Source of the DNA: Halalkalibacter oceani | Lineage (GTDB): Bacteria; Bacillota; Bacilli; Bacillales; Bacillaceae_D | Assembly (NCBI RefSeq): GCF_023715605.1 | Contig: NZ_JAMBOL010000031.1 | Coordinates: 1 to 39,241, forward strand | Reading direction: 5' to 3' | DNA length: 39,241 nucleotides | Part shown: piece by piece, positions 8,206-15,956 of the stretch | Layout of the letters: each line of letters begins with the position of its first letter | Numbering within the stretch: the stretch's first letter is position 1 | Made by a program: the position numbers and the translations under genes | Notes under the pieces: generated by a model | The model's database searches: none | The model's input: only the letters and a program-made list of their open reading frames with translations | What the model was told of the DNA's origin: nothing

Positions 8206-9252
8206 TTACCCCATGCTTTCCAAAATCTCAGTATAAAGATCAATCTGCTCCTGCATTTTCTGATAAAATTCATCCGGTCCAAGCCAGCCCTCATTAATAT
8301 GCAAATAAGAGCTTTCTGCGTATTCCTGATAGCGCTCTGATTGATACGCTTCTTCGAGAGCATCGACCAAAATATCAACAATCGCATCGTCCACATCGGC
8401 GTGAATAATCAGACCTCGCGTCACCGCATCCGTTAATTCCGGATAGCCAAGCTCCGCTGTCGTCGGCACATCAGGGAATGCGTCAAGCCGCTCTTCTACC
8501 CAAGCATTGAGCATCACCATTTCTCCACTTTCCAAGTAGGAAATCGTCGGCCCAGGTTCTTCCATCATCGCATCAATATGACCGCCGAGAAGCGCAGCGT
8601 GCATCGAGCCGGCATCATCAAATCCGACATAGTTTAATTCGATTCCGACCGCCTGCTCCATTTGACGGGCAAATAGCTCGTCCGTCGCTCCAACGCCTGT
8701 CCCCCCGACAGAAACACCGCCCGGATTCGCTTTCGCCGCTTCAACAAACTTCTCCCATGTATTCAATTCGCCATTAGCCAGTGTCTGAACCGTCGTCGTG
8801 TCAGCCTGGAAACGGGCAAGCGCTCTGAAGTTTTCAAGTCCATGTGGCGTATTTCCGCTGGCAACACTCAACGTATACGCTGAAATAGCATAGAGGGTAT
8901 AGCCGTCAGCTGGGGTGTTCATATAATAATCCGTCCCAATCGCACCTGAGGAACCTGGCTGATTAATGACATTTACACTCACACCAAGAATGTCCTGCAG
9001 CTCCTGAGCCACTGCCCGGGAGAAAAGGTCTGTTCCCCCTCCTGCGCCCCAGCCGTTTACGATATCAATGTTTCTTGTCGGGTAGTCTACCGCTTCACCG
9101 CTTGCATCGTCCTCTGCTTCTTCCTCCTCCTGTTCCGCCGGACCTTCCTCCTGTGCCGGATCATCTGTTGCCGTTTCTTCTCCACCACAAGCAGCCAAGC
9201 CCAACAATAGCGCTAACGATAGTACAAATAAAACAAGACTATTCTTCTTCAC
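8206..9252 (-). CDS. tctC: Tripartite tricarboxylate transporter, substrate-binding lipoprotein TctC
   Basis: A 348-aa lipoprotein. The start is taken as the GTG at 9252, preceded by GGGGGA at proper spacing; an upstream in-frame extension would overlap the promoter. The signal peptide MKKNSLVLFVLSLALLLG ends in a lipobox with Cys22, so it is anchored outside the membrane. An acidic Glu/Asp-rich linker (about residues 25-52) precedes the binding domain, a trait seen in halophilic and alkaliphilic Bacillaceae. TctC/BugT features include GWGAGGGTDLFSR, the QPGSSGAIGTDY loop and GGTGVGATDE. It is the first gene of the operon, next to the promoter, and is probably its most abundant product. Confidence 0.92.
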   Translation of the reverse strand: MKKNSLVLFVLSLALLLGLAACGGEETATDDPAQEEGPAEQEEEEAEDDASGEAVDYPTRNIDIVNGWGAGGGTDLFSRAVAQELQDILGVSVNVINQPGSSGAIGTDYYMNTPADGYTLYAISAYTLSVASGNTPHGLENFRALARFQADTTTVQTLANGELNTWEKFVEAAKANPGGVSVGGTGVGATDELFARQMEQAVGIELNYVGFDDAGSMHAALLGGHIDAMMEEPGPTISYLESGEMVMLNAWVEERLDAFPDVPTTAELGYPELTDAVTRGLIIHADVDDAIVDILVDALEEAYQSERYQEYAESSYLHINEGWLGPDEFYQKMQEQIDLYTEILESMG

Positions 9253-9286
9253 ACGGACTTCCCCCTTTAAAAGGTATAGTAGACTT

Positions 9287-9300
9287 TGAAAACACTTTCT
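9287..9300 (+). promoter_or_regulatory. Weak cre-like site in the tct leader
   Basis: TGAAAACACTTTCT matches the CcpA site consensus TGWAANCGNTNWCA at 12 of 14 positions (CA replaces the central CG). It lies between the promoter and the tctC start. Confidence 0.4.
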
Positions 9301-9338
9301 CAGCTGACCGCTCGTCGCACCTCCGTTCCGCTTCCGTA

Positions 9339-9352
9339 AGTAAGCGTTTTCA
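9339..9352 (-). promoter_or_regulatory. cre site (CcpA) in the tct leader
   Basis: On the minus strand TGAAAACGCTTACT matches the cre consensus at 13 of 14 positions. It is about 55-65 bases downstream of the predicted transcription start, the position used for roadblock-type catabolite repression. Confidence 0.7.
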
Positions 9353-9412
9353 AAAATAGCAAATGATAACTGAATAATTTCATTTTTCTGTATTTTGCAA
9401 AAACCTGAATGA

Positions 9413-9442
9413 ATTGTATTATGATCGTTCAAGTCTTGTCAA
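9413..9442 (-). promoter_or_regulatory. Sigma-A promoter of the tct operon
   Basis: A perfect -35 TTGACA (9442-9437), an 18-base spacer and a -10 TACAAT (9418-9413) lie upstream of tctC. The two cre-like sites are downstream of it in the leader. The rest of 9443-9628 shows nothing I can identify. Confidence 0.75.
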
Positions 9443-9628
9443 TATGCGTTCCACCGTCATCAGCGGCGTCATTTTCTGACCTTCAGAGACAAACAAACGC
9501 CATTTCGACAGCATCCCTGTTATCTCTTATTCACCGTTCGACTTTTCTCTTTTTTAGCTAACAGACAGCGACAGCACCTGCAGTCGGGCCGCCGAGCGAA
9601 AATATTATTTTTTCTCAGCAAAAAATAA

Positions 9629-9671
9629 GAGGCTTGGCATCAGGTAAAAAAACTACCTTTTGCCAAGCCCC
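9629..9671 (-). terminator. Terminator of the ABC-F gene
   Basis: GGCTTGGCA (9631-9639) pairs with TGCCAAGCC (9661-9669), with an inner GGTA/TACC extension. The T7 tract sits in the apical loop (minus strand: GGTAGTTTTTTTACC), the style seen in several other terminators here. Confidence 0.8.
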
Positions 9672-9677
9672 GGATCT

Positions 9678-11582
9678 TTAGCTAAGCCGTTCTTCTTTCT
9701 CTTTTTCGATTTCTTCAATGAGCAGGGATAATTCCGTCCAGCGCTCCACCGCGCTTTCAAGCTCGAGATCGACCGCTTCCTTTTCCTGCATGATTTCCTG
9801 GATGCGGCCATAATCGCTGCCTGCTTTTACAATTTGCTGCTCAAGCTCATCCTTCCGCTCCTCAAGCTCGCTAATCCTGTCCTCGATTTGCTCCCAGTCC
9901 TTCTGCTCCTTGTACGAAAGCTTTTTCTTCACCGGCTTGACCCGCTGCTGTGCCGCCTTTTCCTTTATGACTTCCTTTGCTTCGTCGCTCTCGTTTTTTT
10001 GCCAGTTCAAATAGTCGCTGTAATGGCCCTGAAAGCGTTGAATGTCTCCGTCTTCTGTAAATACGAGTAAATGATCGACAACCCGGTCCAAAAAGTAACG
10101 ATCATGGGAAACGGTCAGCACGACTCCAGGAAATTGATCGAGGTAGTCCTCCAATACGGACAATGTTTGCGTATCTAAATCATTTGTCGGCTCATCAAGA
10201 AAGAGCACATTGAGCTCTGCCATCAGGATGCGCAGCAAATACAGGCGGCGCTTTTCACCGCCCGACAGACGGCGAATATACGTCCATTGCGCAGCACGGG
10301 AAAACAAGAAACGCTCCAGCATCTGTTCCGCCGTAATCGCTTCGCCGCTTTTCGTATACACGACTTCAGCGACTTCCTTAATATAATCAATCACCCGCAG
10401 CTCTCCGTTGATTTCCGCGTCCTCCTGCGTGTAATAGCCGATTCTGACCGTTTCACCGATCGAAATCGTCCCCGCGTCAGGCTCGACCCGGCCGGCCAGC
10501 AGGTTTAGCAATGTCGTTTTGCCGCTGCCATTCGGGCCTACGATCCCCAATCGTTCCCCTGGAACAATTAAGTAGTCGAGCTGACTGATCAACTGGCGGC
10601 CATCGTAGCTTTTGTTCACCTGCTTCAGTTCGATCACATCATTGCCGAGACGTTTGGAACCGATCGCGAAATCAAACTCACTTTTCGACGCCGGCCGCTC
10701 CTGCTCCTGTAACGCCTCAACCCGCTGAATCCGTGCTTTCTGCTTCGTCGTTCTCGCCTTTGCGCCCCGCTTCAGCCAGGCAAGCTCACGTCTCAGCAAG
10801 TTTTGCCGTTTCTGCTCCTGGCCTGCTTCAAGCAGCTCACGTTCCGCCTTTTTCTCTAAAAACACTTCATAGTTGCCGTCATAGACAAAGAGGCGGCCTT
10901 GGTCCAATTCATAAATTTGGTTCGTAACGCGGTTTAAAAAATAGCGATCATGCGTAATCAGCATAATTGACCCTTTATAGCCGGCCAGATACCCCTCCAG
11001 CCACTCGATCGTTTCGTGGTCGAGATGGTTCGTCGGCTCATCCAGCAACAGCAGATCAGCCGGCTGAATTAACGCTTTTGCAATCGCGACCCGTTTTTTC
11101 TGACCGCCGGAAAGCGCTCCAAGCCGCGCTGTGAAATCGCGAATCCCAAGCTTCATTAAGATCGTTTTCGCTACCGTATTCGCTTCCCATGCCTGAAGCT
11201 CCTCCATCTGCTGCTGGCACTTCATATATTGCGCCTGATAGCGGCTGTCCTGCGGATGCTTTTCAAACGCTAGCAAGCTGTCCTCATAGGCTCTCATCGC
11301 GACCATGATCGCCGAATCGCCGTAATAAATATGCTCCAGCACCGTCATCTCTTCATCTACCTCAGGCTGCTGCGGCAAATATTCAATATGATAAGCATTT
11401 GGATGAATCAGCTTTCCTTGATCAGCCGATTCCACACCGGCCAATATTTTTAAAAGTGTTGATTTACCGGTTCCATTAACACCGATTAATCCGATTCGCT
11501 GCTTTTCGGCAACTGTAAAGGAGATCTGCTGAAATAATGTCTTGTCGCCATACGTCTTCGTTATTTCCTCAACTTGCAGCAT
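9678..11582 (-). CDS. ABC-F family ATP-binding protein (YfmR/Uup-like)
   Basis: A 634-aa soluble protein with two ABC ATPase domains and no membrane segment, as in translation-associated ABC-F proteins. Domain 1 has Walker A GVNGTGKST (34-42), signature LSGGQKKR and Walker B LLLLDEPTNHLD. The inter-domain linker is basic (RRELAWLKRGAKARTTKQKA). Domain 2 has GPNGSGKTT, LSGGEKRR and LFLDEPTNDLD. The C-terminal 90 residues form a charged coiled coil, typical of the YfmR/Uup branch, whose members act on stalled or misfolded ribosomes. It starts about 40 bases downstream of mobile element A, so that element may lie in its 5' leader. The Shine-Dalgarno site is weak. Confidence 0.9.
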   Translation of the reverse strand: MLQVEEITKTYGDKTLFQQISFTVAEKQRIGLIGVNGTGKSTLLKILAGVESADQGKLIHPNAYHIEYLPQQPEVDEEMTVLEHIYYGDSAIMVAMRAYEDSLLAFEKHPQDSRYQAQYMKCQQQMEELQAWEANTVAKTILMKLGIRDFTARLGALSGGQKKRVAIAKALIQPADLLLLDEPTNHLDHETIEWLEGYLAGYKGSIMLITHDRYFLNRVTNQIYELDQGRLFVYDGNYEVFLEKKAERELLEAGQEQKRQNLLRRELAWLKRGAKARTTKQKARIQRVEALQEQERPASKSEFDFAIGSKRLGNDVIELKQVNKSYDGRQLISQLDYLIVPGERLGIVGPNGSGKTTLLNLLAGRVEPDAGTISIGETVRIGYYTQEDAEINGELRVIDYIKEVAEVVYTKSGEAITAEQMLERFLFSRAAQWTYIRRLSGGEKRRLYLLRILMAELNVLFLDEPTNDLDTQTLSVLEDYLDQFPGVVLTVSHDRYFLDRVVDHLLVFTEDGDIQRFQGHYSDYLNWQKNESDEAKEVIKEKAAQQRVKPVKKKLSYKEQKDWEQIEDRISELEERKDELEQQIVKAGSDYGRIQEIMQEKEAVDLELESAVERWTELSLLIEEIEKEKEERLS

Positions 11583-11623
11583 AGATTCACGTCCAATCTC
11601 TTAATCTCACCTCTCATCTTACC

Positions 11624-11757
11624 GAAGCTGTTGAAAAAGTTCCAGCAGCTTTTTAGTAATGAGCGAAGCTGTTTTCTAATTTTGAAGAGTGGCTTCTCGA
11701 AGCAGGGCACGCGGAGCCATTACTCCTCTAAAAAGAAAGTGTTTCCATGGTGGCCTC
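11624..11757 (+). mobile_element. Structured mobile repeat, copy A, with direct-repeat flanks
   Basis: A 134-bp copy beginning GAAGCTGTTGAAAAAG and ending GGTGGCCTC. It is flanked by the perfect direct repeat CTCATCTTACC (11613-11623 and 11755-11765), which reads as a target-site duplication; three bases of the right repeat could also belong to the element end. The outer stem GTAATG (11656-11661) / CATTAC (11718-11723) is kept and the interior is shortened relative to copies C and D. It lies between nos and the ABC-F gene, and the nos stop codon falls inside the right-hand flank. Confidence 0.75.
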
Positions 11758-12862
11758 ATCTTACCTTAAAGGAAGTTGGCAGGAAAGGCTCCTGGTAAAA
11801 GTAATTAGGCTTCTTCACCGTATCATCGTATTCGGTGTGGAAAATATGAGTCGCAGCCGGCGAAAGCGGCGGAATGAGCCAGGACCATTTTCCGGTCACC
11901 TCTCTTCCGCTTTCCTGTTCCTTCTCCGTAAAATGTTTAAATTGCTTCGCTGCCGTATGGTGATCGACAATGCTGACTCCTGCCGCTTTATAGGAATGAA
12001 GCACGGCGATATTTAATTCCGTCAACGCCCGGTCCTTCCAAAGCGTGCTGTCCTTTGCCGTATCAAGCCCGAGACAGGCCGCCACTTTCGGCAGCATATT
12101 ATAGCGAAATTCGTCGGCAAAATTCCGCGCGCCGATTTCCGTCCCCATATACCAGCCGTTAAAAGGCGCCGCTGTATAACTCAGCCCGCCGAGGTCCAGC
12201 TTCATATCGGCAATAAAAGGAACGGCATACCATTTCAGCTGCAGTTGGCGAAACGATTCAATCTCCGGATGCTCAATGTCCACTTCAACAAGGCAGTGAT
12301 CAGGAATCGCAAACCATTGCGGCTTCCGATTCTCTACTTGGATCACAAGCGGGAGGACGTCAAACGGTGTCTTTTCCCCCTCCCAGCCGAGCGACTGGCA
12401 GTATGAAGTCAAGGCGACCGAAGCCGGATCGCCGATGATCCCGTCCGGGGTTTCATAGCCGGCGTAGCGGATCAGCTGATGATTCCAAATCCGAACCTGT
12501 CTTTGGCCATGTTTAGCCGGATCAAAAACCGTGATCACCGGAATGACCTTGCCACCATTGGTCGCATACGTCAAATGGCGAAAAAGCGCCTCGGCTATTT
12601 CCGCCTCCGTCTTCAAGCCGCGTGCATCAAAAACATGAAGCGTATCCCAGAAAAAACGGCCGATGCAGCGATTGCTGTTACGCCACGCCATCCGTGCTCC
12701 ATGCTTCAGCTCTTCTTCTGTATGCTCATAGCTTCCCGTTTCCTTTATTTGTTCCTCAATCATTTTGATTCTTGCTTCCGCTTCGCTTTCCGGCTTGCCC
12801 AGCTCGGCGTAGCATGCCTGGATAAACTCCCGGGCTTCTGTCACCATTTGATCTGCACTCAT
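11756..12862 (-). CDS. nos: Nitric oxide synthase, oxygenase domain
   Basis: A 368-aa bacterial NOS oxygenase that oxidises L-arginine to citrulline and NO with haem and a pterin cofactor; it has no reductase domain and borrows electrons from host flavoproteins. The haem-thiolate Cys lies in [11 protein letters not shown] (Cys66 from the chosen start), and [12 protein letters not shown] carries the Glu that binds the arginine guanidinium. The ATG at 12862 is preferred over the GTG at 12871 because GAGGTG sits at good spacing only before the ATG. The stop codon lies within the direct repeat flanking mobile element A. It is next to a glutathione peroxidase gene, consistent with oxidative-stress defence. 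Confidence 0.95.
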   Translation of the reverse strand: MSADQMVTEAREFIQACYAELGKPESEAEARIKMIEEQIKETGSYEHTEEELKHGARMAWRNSNRCIGRFFWDTLHVFDARGLKTEAEIAEALFRHLTYATNGGKVIPVITVFDPAKHGQRQVRIWNHQLIRYAGYETPDGIIGDPASVALTSYCQSLGWEGEKTPFDVLPLVIQVENRKPQWFAIPDHCLVEVDIEHPEIESFRQLQLKWYAVPFIADMKLDLGGLSYTAAPFNGWYMGTEIGARNFADEFRYNMLPKVAACLGLDTAKDSTLWKDRALTELNIAVLHSYKAAGVSIVDHHTAAKQFKHFTEKEQESGREVTGKWSWLIPPLSPAATHIFHTEYDDTVKKPNYFYQEPFLPTSFKVR

Positions 12863-12903
12863 TCGTTTCACCTCGTCATCCTTTACCCGCTACGATTGCA
12901 TCA

Positions 12904-12945
12904 AGGGCACTGAACAAGGCTGTTGTCGCCTTCGTCCAGTGCCCT
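12904..12945. terminator. Long hairpin between gpx and nos
   Basis: AGGGCACTG (12904-12912) pairs with CAGTGCCCT (12937-12945), with an inner AAGGC/GCCTT stem. A CTTTT follows only on the plus strand; on the minus strand, the direction of gpx and nos, there is no T run. It may be a weak terminator or an mRNA stabiliser. Confidence 0.5.
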
Positions 12946-12963
12946 CTTTTCCTTCGCCTCTGT

Positions 12964-13437
12964 TCACAGCAGCTCTTTAATCGCTTCCTCCAGTTTGGCC
13001 GGTTCAACGTTCGGTCCAAACCGTTCAACGACTTGTCCATTTTGGTCGACTAAAAATTTCGTGAAGTTCCATTTGATTTCCGGACTGAGAACACCCTTTT
13101 TCTCCTGCTTCAAAAACTTGTACAATGGGTGGGCGTCCGGCCCGTTGACGTTAATTTTGGCAAACAACGGAAAGGTCACCCCAAAATCACGCTCACAGAC
13201 CGTCTCCATCTCCTCATTGCTGACAGGCTCCTGATTCATAAATTGGTTACATGGAAAACCGAGCACTACGAAGCCTTGATCACGATAATCCTGATACAGC
13301 TTTTCAAGTCCTTTGAATTGAGGGGCCAGCCCGCATTTTGTCGCGGTGTTGACGATCAACAGCACCTTGCCGCTGTATGCTTCGAGTGACACCTCTTCCC
13401 CCTTCGGCGATTGAACGGTAAACTGATACACACTCAT
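12964..13437 (-). CDS. Glutathione peroxidase-family thiol peroxidase
   Basis: A 157-aa Cys-type GPx homologue (BsaA-like). Cys35 in NTATKCG is the peroxidatic residue. The second Cys63 in GFPCNQF, the Gln in NQEP and the Trp of WNFTKFLV complete the family active site. Such bacterial enzymes usually use thioredoxin rather than glutathione, reducing hydroperoxides in the cytosol. AGGAGG precedes the ATG, and a promoter lies just upstream. It is followed by nos in the same direction, separated by a hairpin without a T run, so some read-through is likely. Confidence 0.93.
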   Translation of the reverse strand: MSVYQFTVQSPKGEEVSLEAYSGKVLLIVNTATKCGLAPQFKGLEKLYQDYRDQGFVVLGFPCNQFMNQEPVSNEEMETVCERDFGVTFPLFAKINVNGPDAHPLYKFLKQEKKGVLSPEIKWNFTKFLVDQNGQVVERFGPNVEPAKLEEAIKELL

Positions 13438-13466
13438 CTTCAGGCCTCCTTTGTTTCTTTATAACC

Positions 13467-13475
13467 AGTATAACA
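13467..13475 (-). promoter_or_regulatory. Extended -10 promoter of gpx
   Basis: On the minus strand TGTTATACT combines an extended TGn with -10 TATACT (13472-13467), about 30 bases upstream of the gpx start. The -35 region overlaps the palindrome at 13480-13508. Confidence 0.5.
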
Positions 13476-13479
13476 GTCA

Positions 13480-13508
13480 ATAAGAAATACGCTACGCGTA
13501 TTTCTTAT
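13480..13508 (-). terminator. treR terminator hairpin / palindrome
   Basis: A 13-bp perfect inverted repeat (ATAAGAAATACGC 13480-13492, GCGTATTTCTTAT 13496-13508) lies three bases past the treR stop. It could terminate the trehalose operon, although the T tract is interrupted. It also covers the -35 region of gpx, so an operator role cannot be excluded. Confidence 0.6.
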
Positions 13509-13511
13509 CTG

Positions 13512-14228
13512 TTAATGCTTTCGTCTTGCAAAATCAACAAAACGGAACTTATCCGGCCTGTGACGCGATTCGGTATATTGAAAAAGCGTCGCATCATCTA
13601 AATAAACTTGGCTTCTTACGACTACGATCATGTTGTAGTCTTCTAAATCAAGCAGTTCCTTATCCTCGTCAGTCGGCGCTTCCACCGTAATTTCCTTTTT
13701 CGCAAAGCTGATATCCAAACCAAGCTCTTTTTCTAAATAGGCGTACAATGAAGTGGCACATGCCTCTTCAGTCAGATTCGGAATAAGAGAAGCAAGCAAA
13801 TAATCGTGATCGAGAATAATTCGTTCGCGGTCGATCTCTCGGACCCGCTGCACATGCCAGCACGGCTCGGGGGCCGTTAATTGAAACTGCTCCTGAATAT
13901 CAGGCGTCATGACGTCCTTTTTCACTTCCACTACGTCGGTTCGCGTCCGTGCCCCCATTTTATCGGCAAGCTCCTGAAAGCTGACGAGGCCTGAAATCGG
14001 AAAGTTGATTTTCGTAATATCAAGCACCATCGAGCCTTTGCCCTGCATTTTCTGAATATAGCCGTGCTCCGATAACAGCTTCAGCGCCTTGCGAATCGTT
14101 TCCCGTGACGCCTGATACTCTTCGGCAAGTTCGTTTTCCGAGGGGAGCAGCGTATTGGCCTTCAGCTCTCCGGCCTGTATTTTTTCAACTAATTCATCGT
14201 AAATCATTCGAAACTTGTTTCTGATCAT
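13512..14228 (-). CDS. treR: Trehalose operon repressor TreR (GntR/HutC family)
   Basis: A 238-aa transcription factor. The N-terminal winged helix-turn-helix (residues about 2-70) contains LPSENELAEEYQASRETIRKAL, typical of GntR proteins. The C-terminal part (about 90-235) is a UTRA effector domain, which in TreR binds trehalose-6-phosphate. The ATG at 14228 is chosen over the GTG at 14237 because AGGTG is correctly spaced only for the ATG; the resulting N-terminus MIRNKFRMIYDEL aligns with TreR. It is the third gene of treP-treC-treR, and two TTGTATATACAA palindromes at the operon promoter are its evident targets. Confidence 0.92.
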   Translation of the reverse strand: MIRNKFRMIYDELVEKIQAGELKANTLLPSENELAEEYQASRETIRKALKLLSEHGYIQKMQGKGSMVLDITKINFPISGLVSFQELADKMGARTRTDVVEVKKDVMTPDIQEQFQLTAPEPCWHVQRVREIDRERIILDHDYLLASLIPNLTEEACATSLYAYLEKELGLDISFAKKEITVEAPTDEDKELLDLEDYNMIVVVRSQVYLDDATLFQYTESRHRPDKFRFVDFARRKH

Positions 14229-14251
14229 GTCTATCACCTAGTCTAACTGTA

Positions 14252-15934
14252 TCACGTTTCTGTCACATGATAAACGAGAGACTCATAAGGGCGGAGGCTA
14301 ATTTTTTCTGCAAATTGCGGCTGATCAGGATAATTCGATAAAATCAGCTTTTCCCGGCCAACAAAACGTTGCCACTGCTCAGGCAAATCGAGCGTCCCCT
14401 CTTTCCCGTAAAAATTGTTGATCACGAGCAGCGCCTCGTTTTGACTATTTCGCTCAAAAACAAACAATTGCTCATCATCAGCACATCTCAGCCGATAATC
14501 GCCATCCGTCATCACATCATACTCTTTCCGCAGCTGAATTAGCTTTTGATAATGATAAAAGATGGAATCCGGATCAGCCACCGCCTGTTCGGCATTGATC
14601 GTCTTGTAATTCGGCGCCACCCCGATCCACGGGGTTCCTGTCGTAAAGCCGGCATTTGGCGAGTCATCCCACTGAACCGGCGTCCGTGAATTGTCACGCG
14701 ATTTCCGCTTAATGATCTCCATGATCCTCTCTTCAGCAATCCCTTTTTCTTTCATAATCCGGTAAAAGTTCACCGTTTCGACATCCCGATAGTCTTCGAT
14801 CCGCTCAAAGCCTGGATCGGTCATGCCAAACTCTTCCCCTTGATAAATATACGGCGTCCCCTGCATCAAATGAATCGTCGTTGCCAGCATTTTCGCCGAT
14901 TGCCGGTGGTACGTCCGGTCATCGCCATAGCGGGTCACGACACGCGGCTGGTCATGATTGCACCAGAACAACGCATTCCAGCCTCCACCTTTATTCATTT
15001 CCACCTGCCATGTTGAGAGAATGCGCTTCAGGGCGAGAAAGTCAAAATCAGCGAGCGCCCATTTCTCCCCATTTGGGTAATCGACCTTCAAATGATGGAA
15101 GTTGAACGTCATACTCAGCTCCTGCCGCTCCGGCTTTGAATACTTGACACAAGCGTCAATCGACGTCGAGGACATTTCGCCGACGGTCATGCTGTCATAC
15201 TTCGCCAGCACTTCCCTGTTCATCTCGTGTAGATATTCATGAACCCGCGGCCCGTCAGTATAAAATTTACGCCCGTCACCGGGTGGTTCGCTGCCATCAT
15301 CATTAGGAAAACGCTGATCCTTTGAAATGAGATTAATGACGTCCAGCCGGAAGCCGTCAATCCCTTTTTCAAACCAGAAGTGCATCATCTCATACACTGC
15401 GTTTCGTACCTTCTCATTTTCCCAGTTTAGGTCGGCCTGGCTCACATCGAACAGATGCAAATAATACTGGCCTGTCTTTTCATCAAGCTTCCAGGCGGAG
15501 CCGCCGAATTTCGACTGCCAATTATTCGGCTCCCCTCCATCGACAGGATTCTTCCAAATATAAAAATCTCGGTATGGATTGTCTTTCGACTGCCGCGCCT
15601 CCTGAAACCAGCGATGCTCAGTCGATGTGTGATTCACGACCAAATCCATGATCAGCTTCATCCCTCGTTGATGCGTTTCTTTGAGCAGCCGCTCAAAATC
15701 AGCCATCGTCCCATATTCCTCATGAATCCGGTAATAGTCGGCAATATCATAGCCATTATCCTTTTGCGGTGATTCGTAAATCGGTGTCAGCCAGAGAACA
15801 TCGACGCCAAGCTTTTTTAAATAATCAAGCTTTTCGATGATCCCCTGAATATCACCAACCCCGTTGCCTGTCGTATCATTAAAGCTTTTCGGGTAAATTT
15901 GATAGACGACCGAACGCCTCCACCATTCCTTCAT
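14252..15934 (-). CDS. treC: Trehalose-6-phosphate hydrolase (GH13)
   Basis: A 560-aa alpha-amylase-superfamily enzyme that splits trehalose-6-phosphate into glucose and glucose-6-phosphate (called TreA in B. subtilis). GH13 features are in order: YQIYPKSF (11-18), MDLVVNHTS (96-104), GFRLDVIN with nucleophile Asp198, VGEMSS with acid/base Glu253, and CNHDQPR with Asp328. Length matches the oligo-1,6-glucosidase-like subfamily. It lies 22 bases downstream of treP and upstream of treR, so the operon context supports trehalose-6-phosphate over isomaltose as substrate. Confidence 0.95.
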   Translation of the reverse strand: MKEWWRRSVVYQIYPKSFNDTTGNGVGDIQGIIEKLDYLKKLGVDVLWLTPIYESPQKDNGYDIADYYRIHEEYGTMADFERLLKETHQRGMKLIMDLVVNHTSTEHRWFQEARQSKDNPYRDFYIWKNPVDGGEPNNWQSKFGGSAWKLDEKTGQYYLHLFDVSQADLNWENEKVRNAVYEMMHFWFEKGIDGFRLDVINLISKDQRFPNDDGSEPPGDGRKFYTDGPRVHEYLHEMNREVLAKYDSMTVGEMSSTSIDACVKYSKPERQELSMTFNFHHLKVDYPNGEKWALADFDFLALKRILSTWQVEMNKGGGWNALFWCNHDQPRVVTRYGDDRTYHRQSAKMLATTIHLMQGTPYIYQGEEFGMTDPGFERIEDYRDVETVNFYRIMKEKGIAEERIMEIIKRKSRDNSRTPVQWDDSPNAGFTTGTPWIGVAPNYKTINAEQAVADPDSIFYHYQKLIQLRKEYDVMTDGDYRLRCADDEQLFVFERNSQNEALLVINNFYGKEGTLDLPEQWQRFVGREKLILSNYPDQPQFAEKISLRPYESLVYHVTET

Positions 15935-15956
15935 TTCATAACATCCTTTCTTTCGT

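Noticed and set aside
9253-9432. 60-residue N-terminal extension of TctC
   Set aside because: It overlaps the promoter and cre region and would bury the lipoprotein signal; the GTG at 9252 has a good ribosome binding site.
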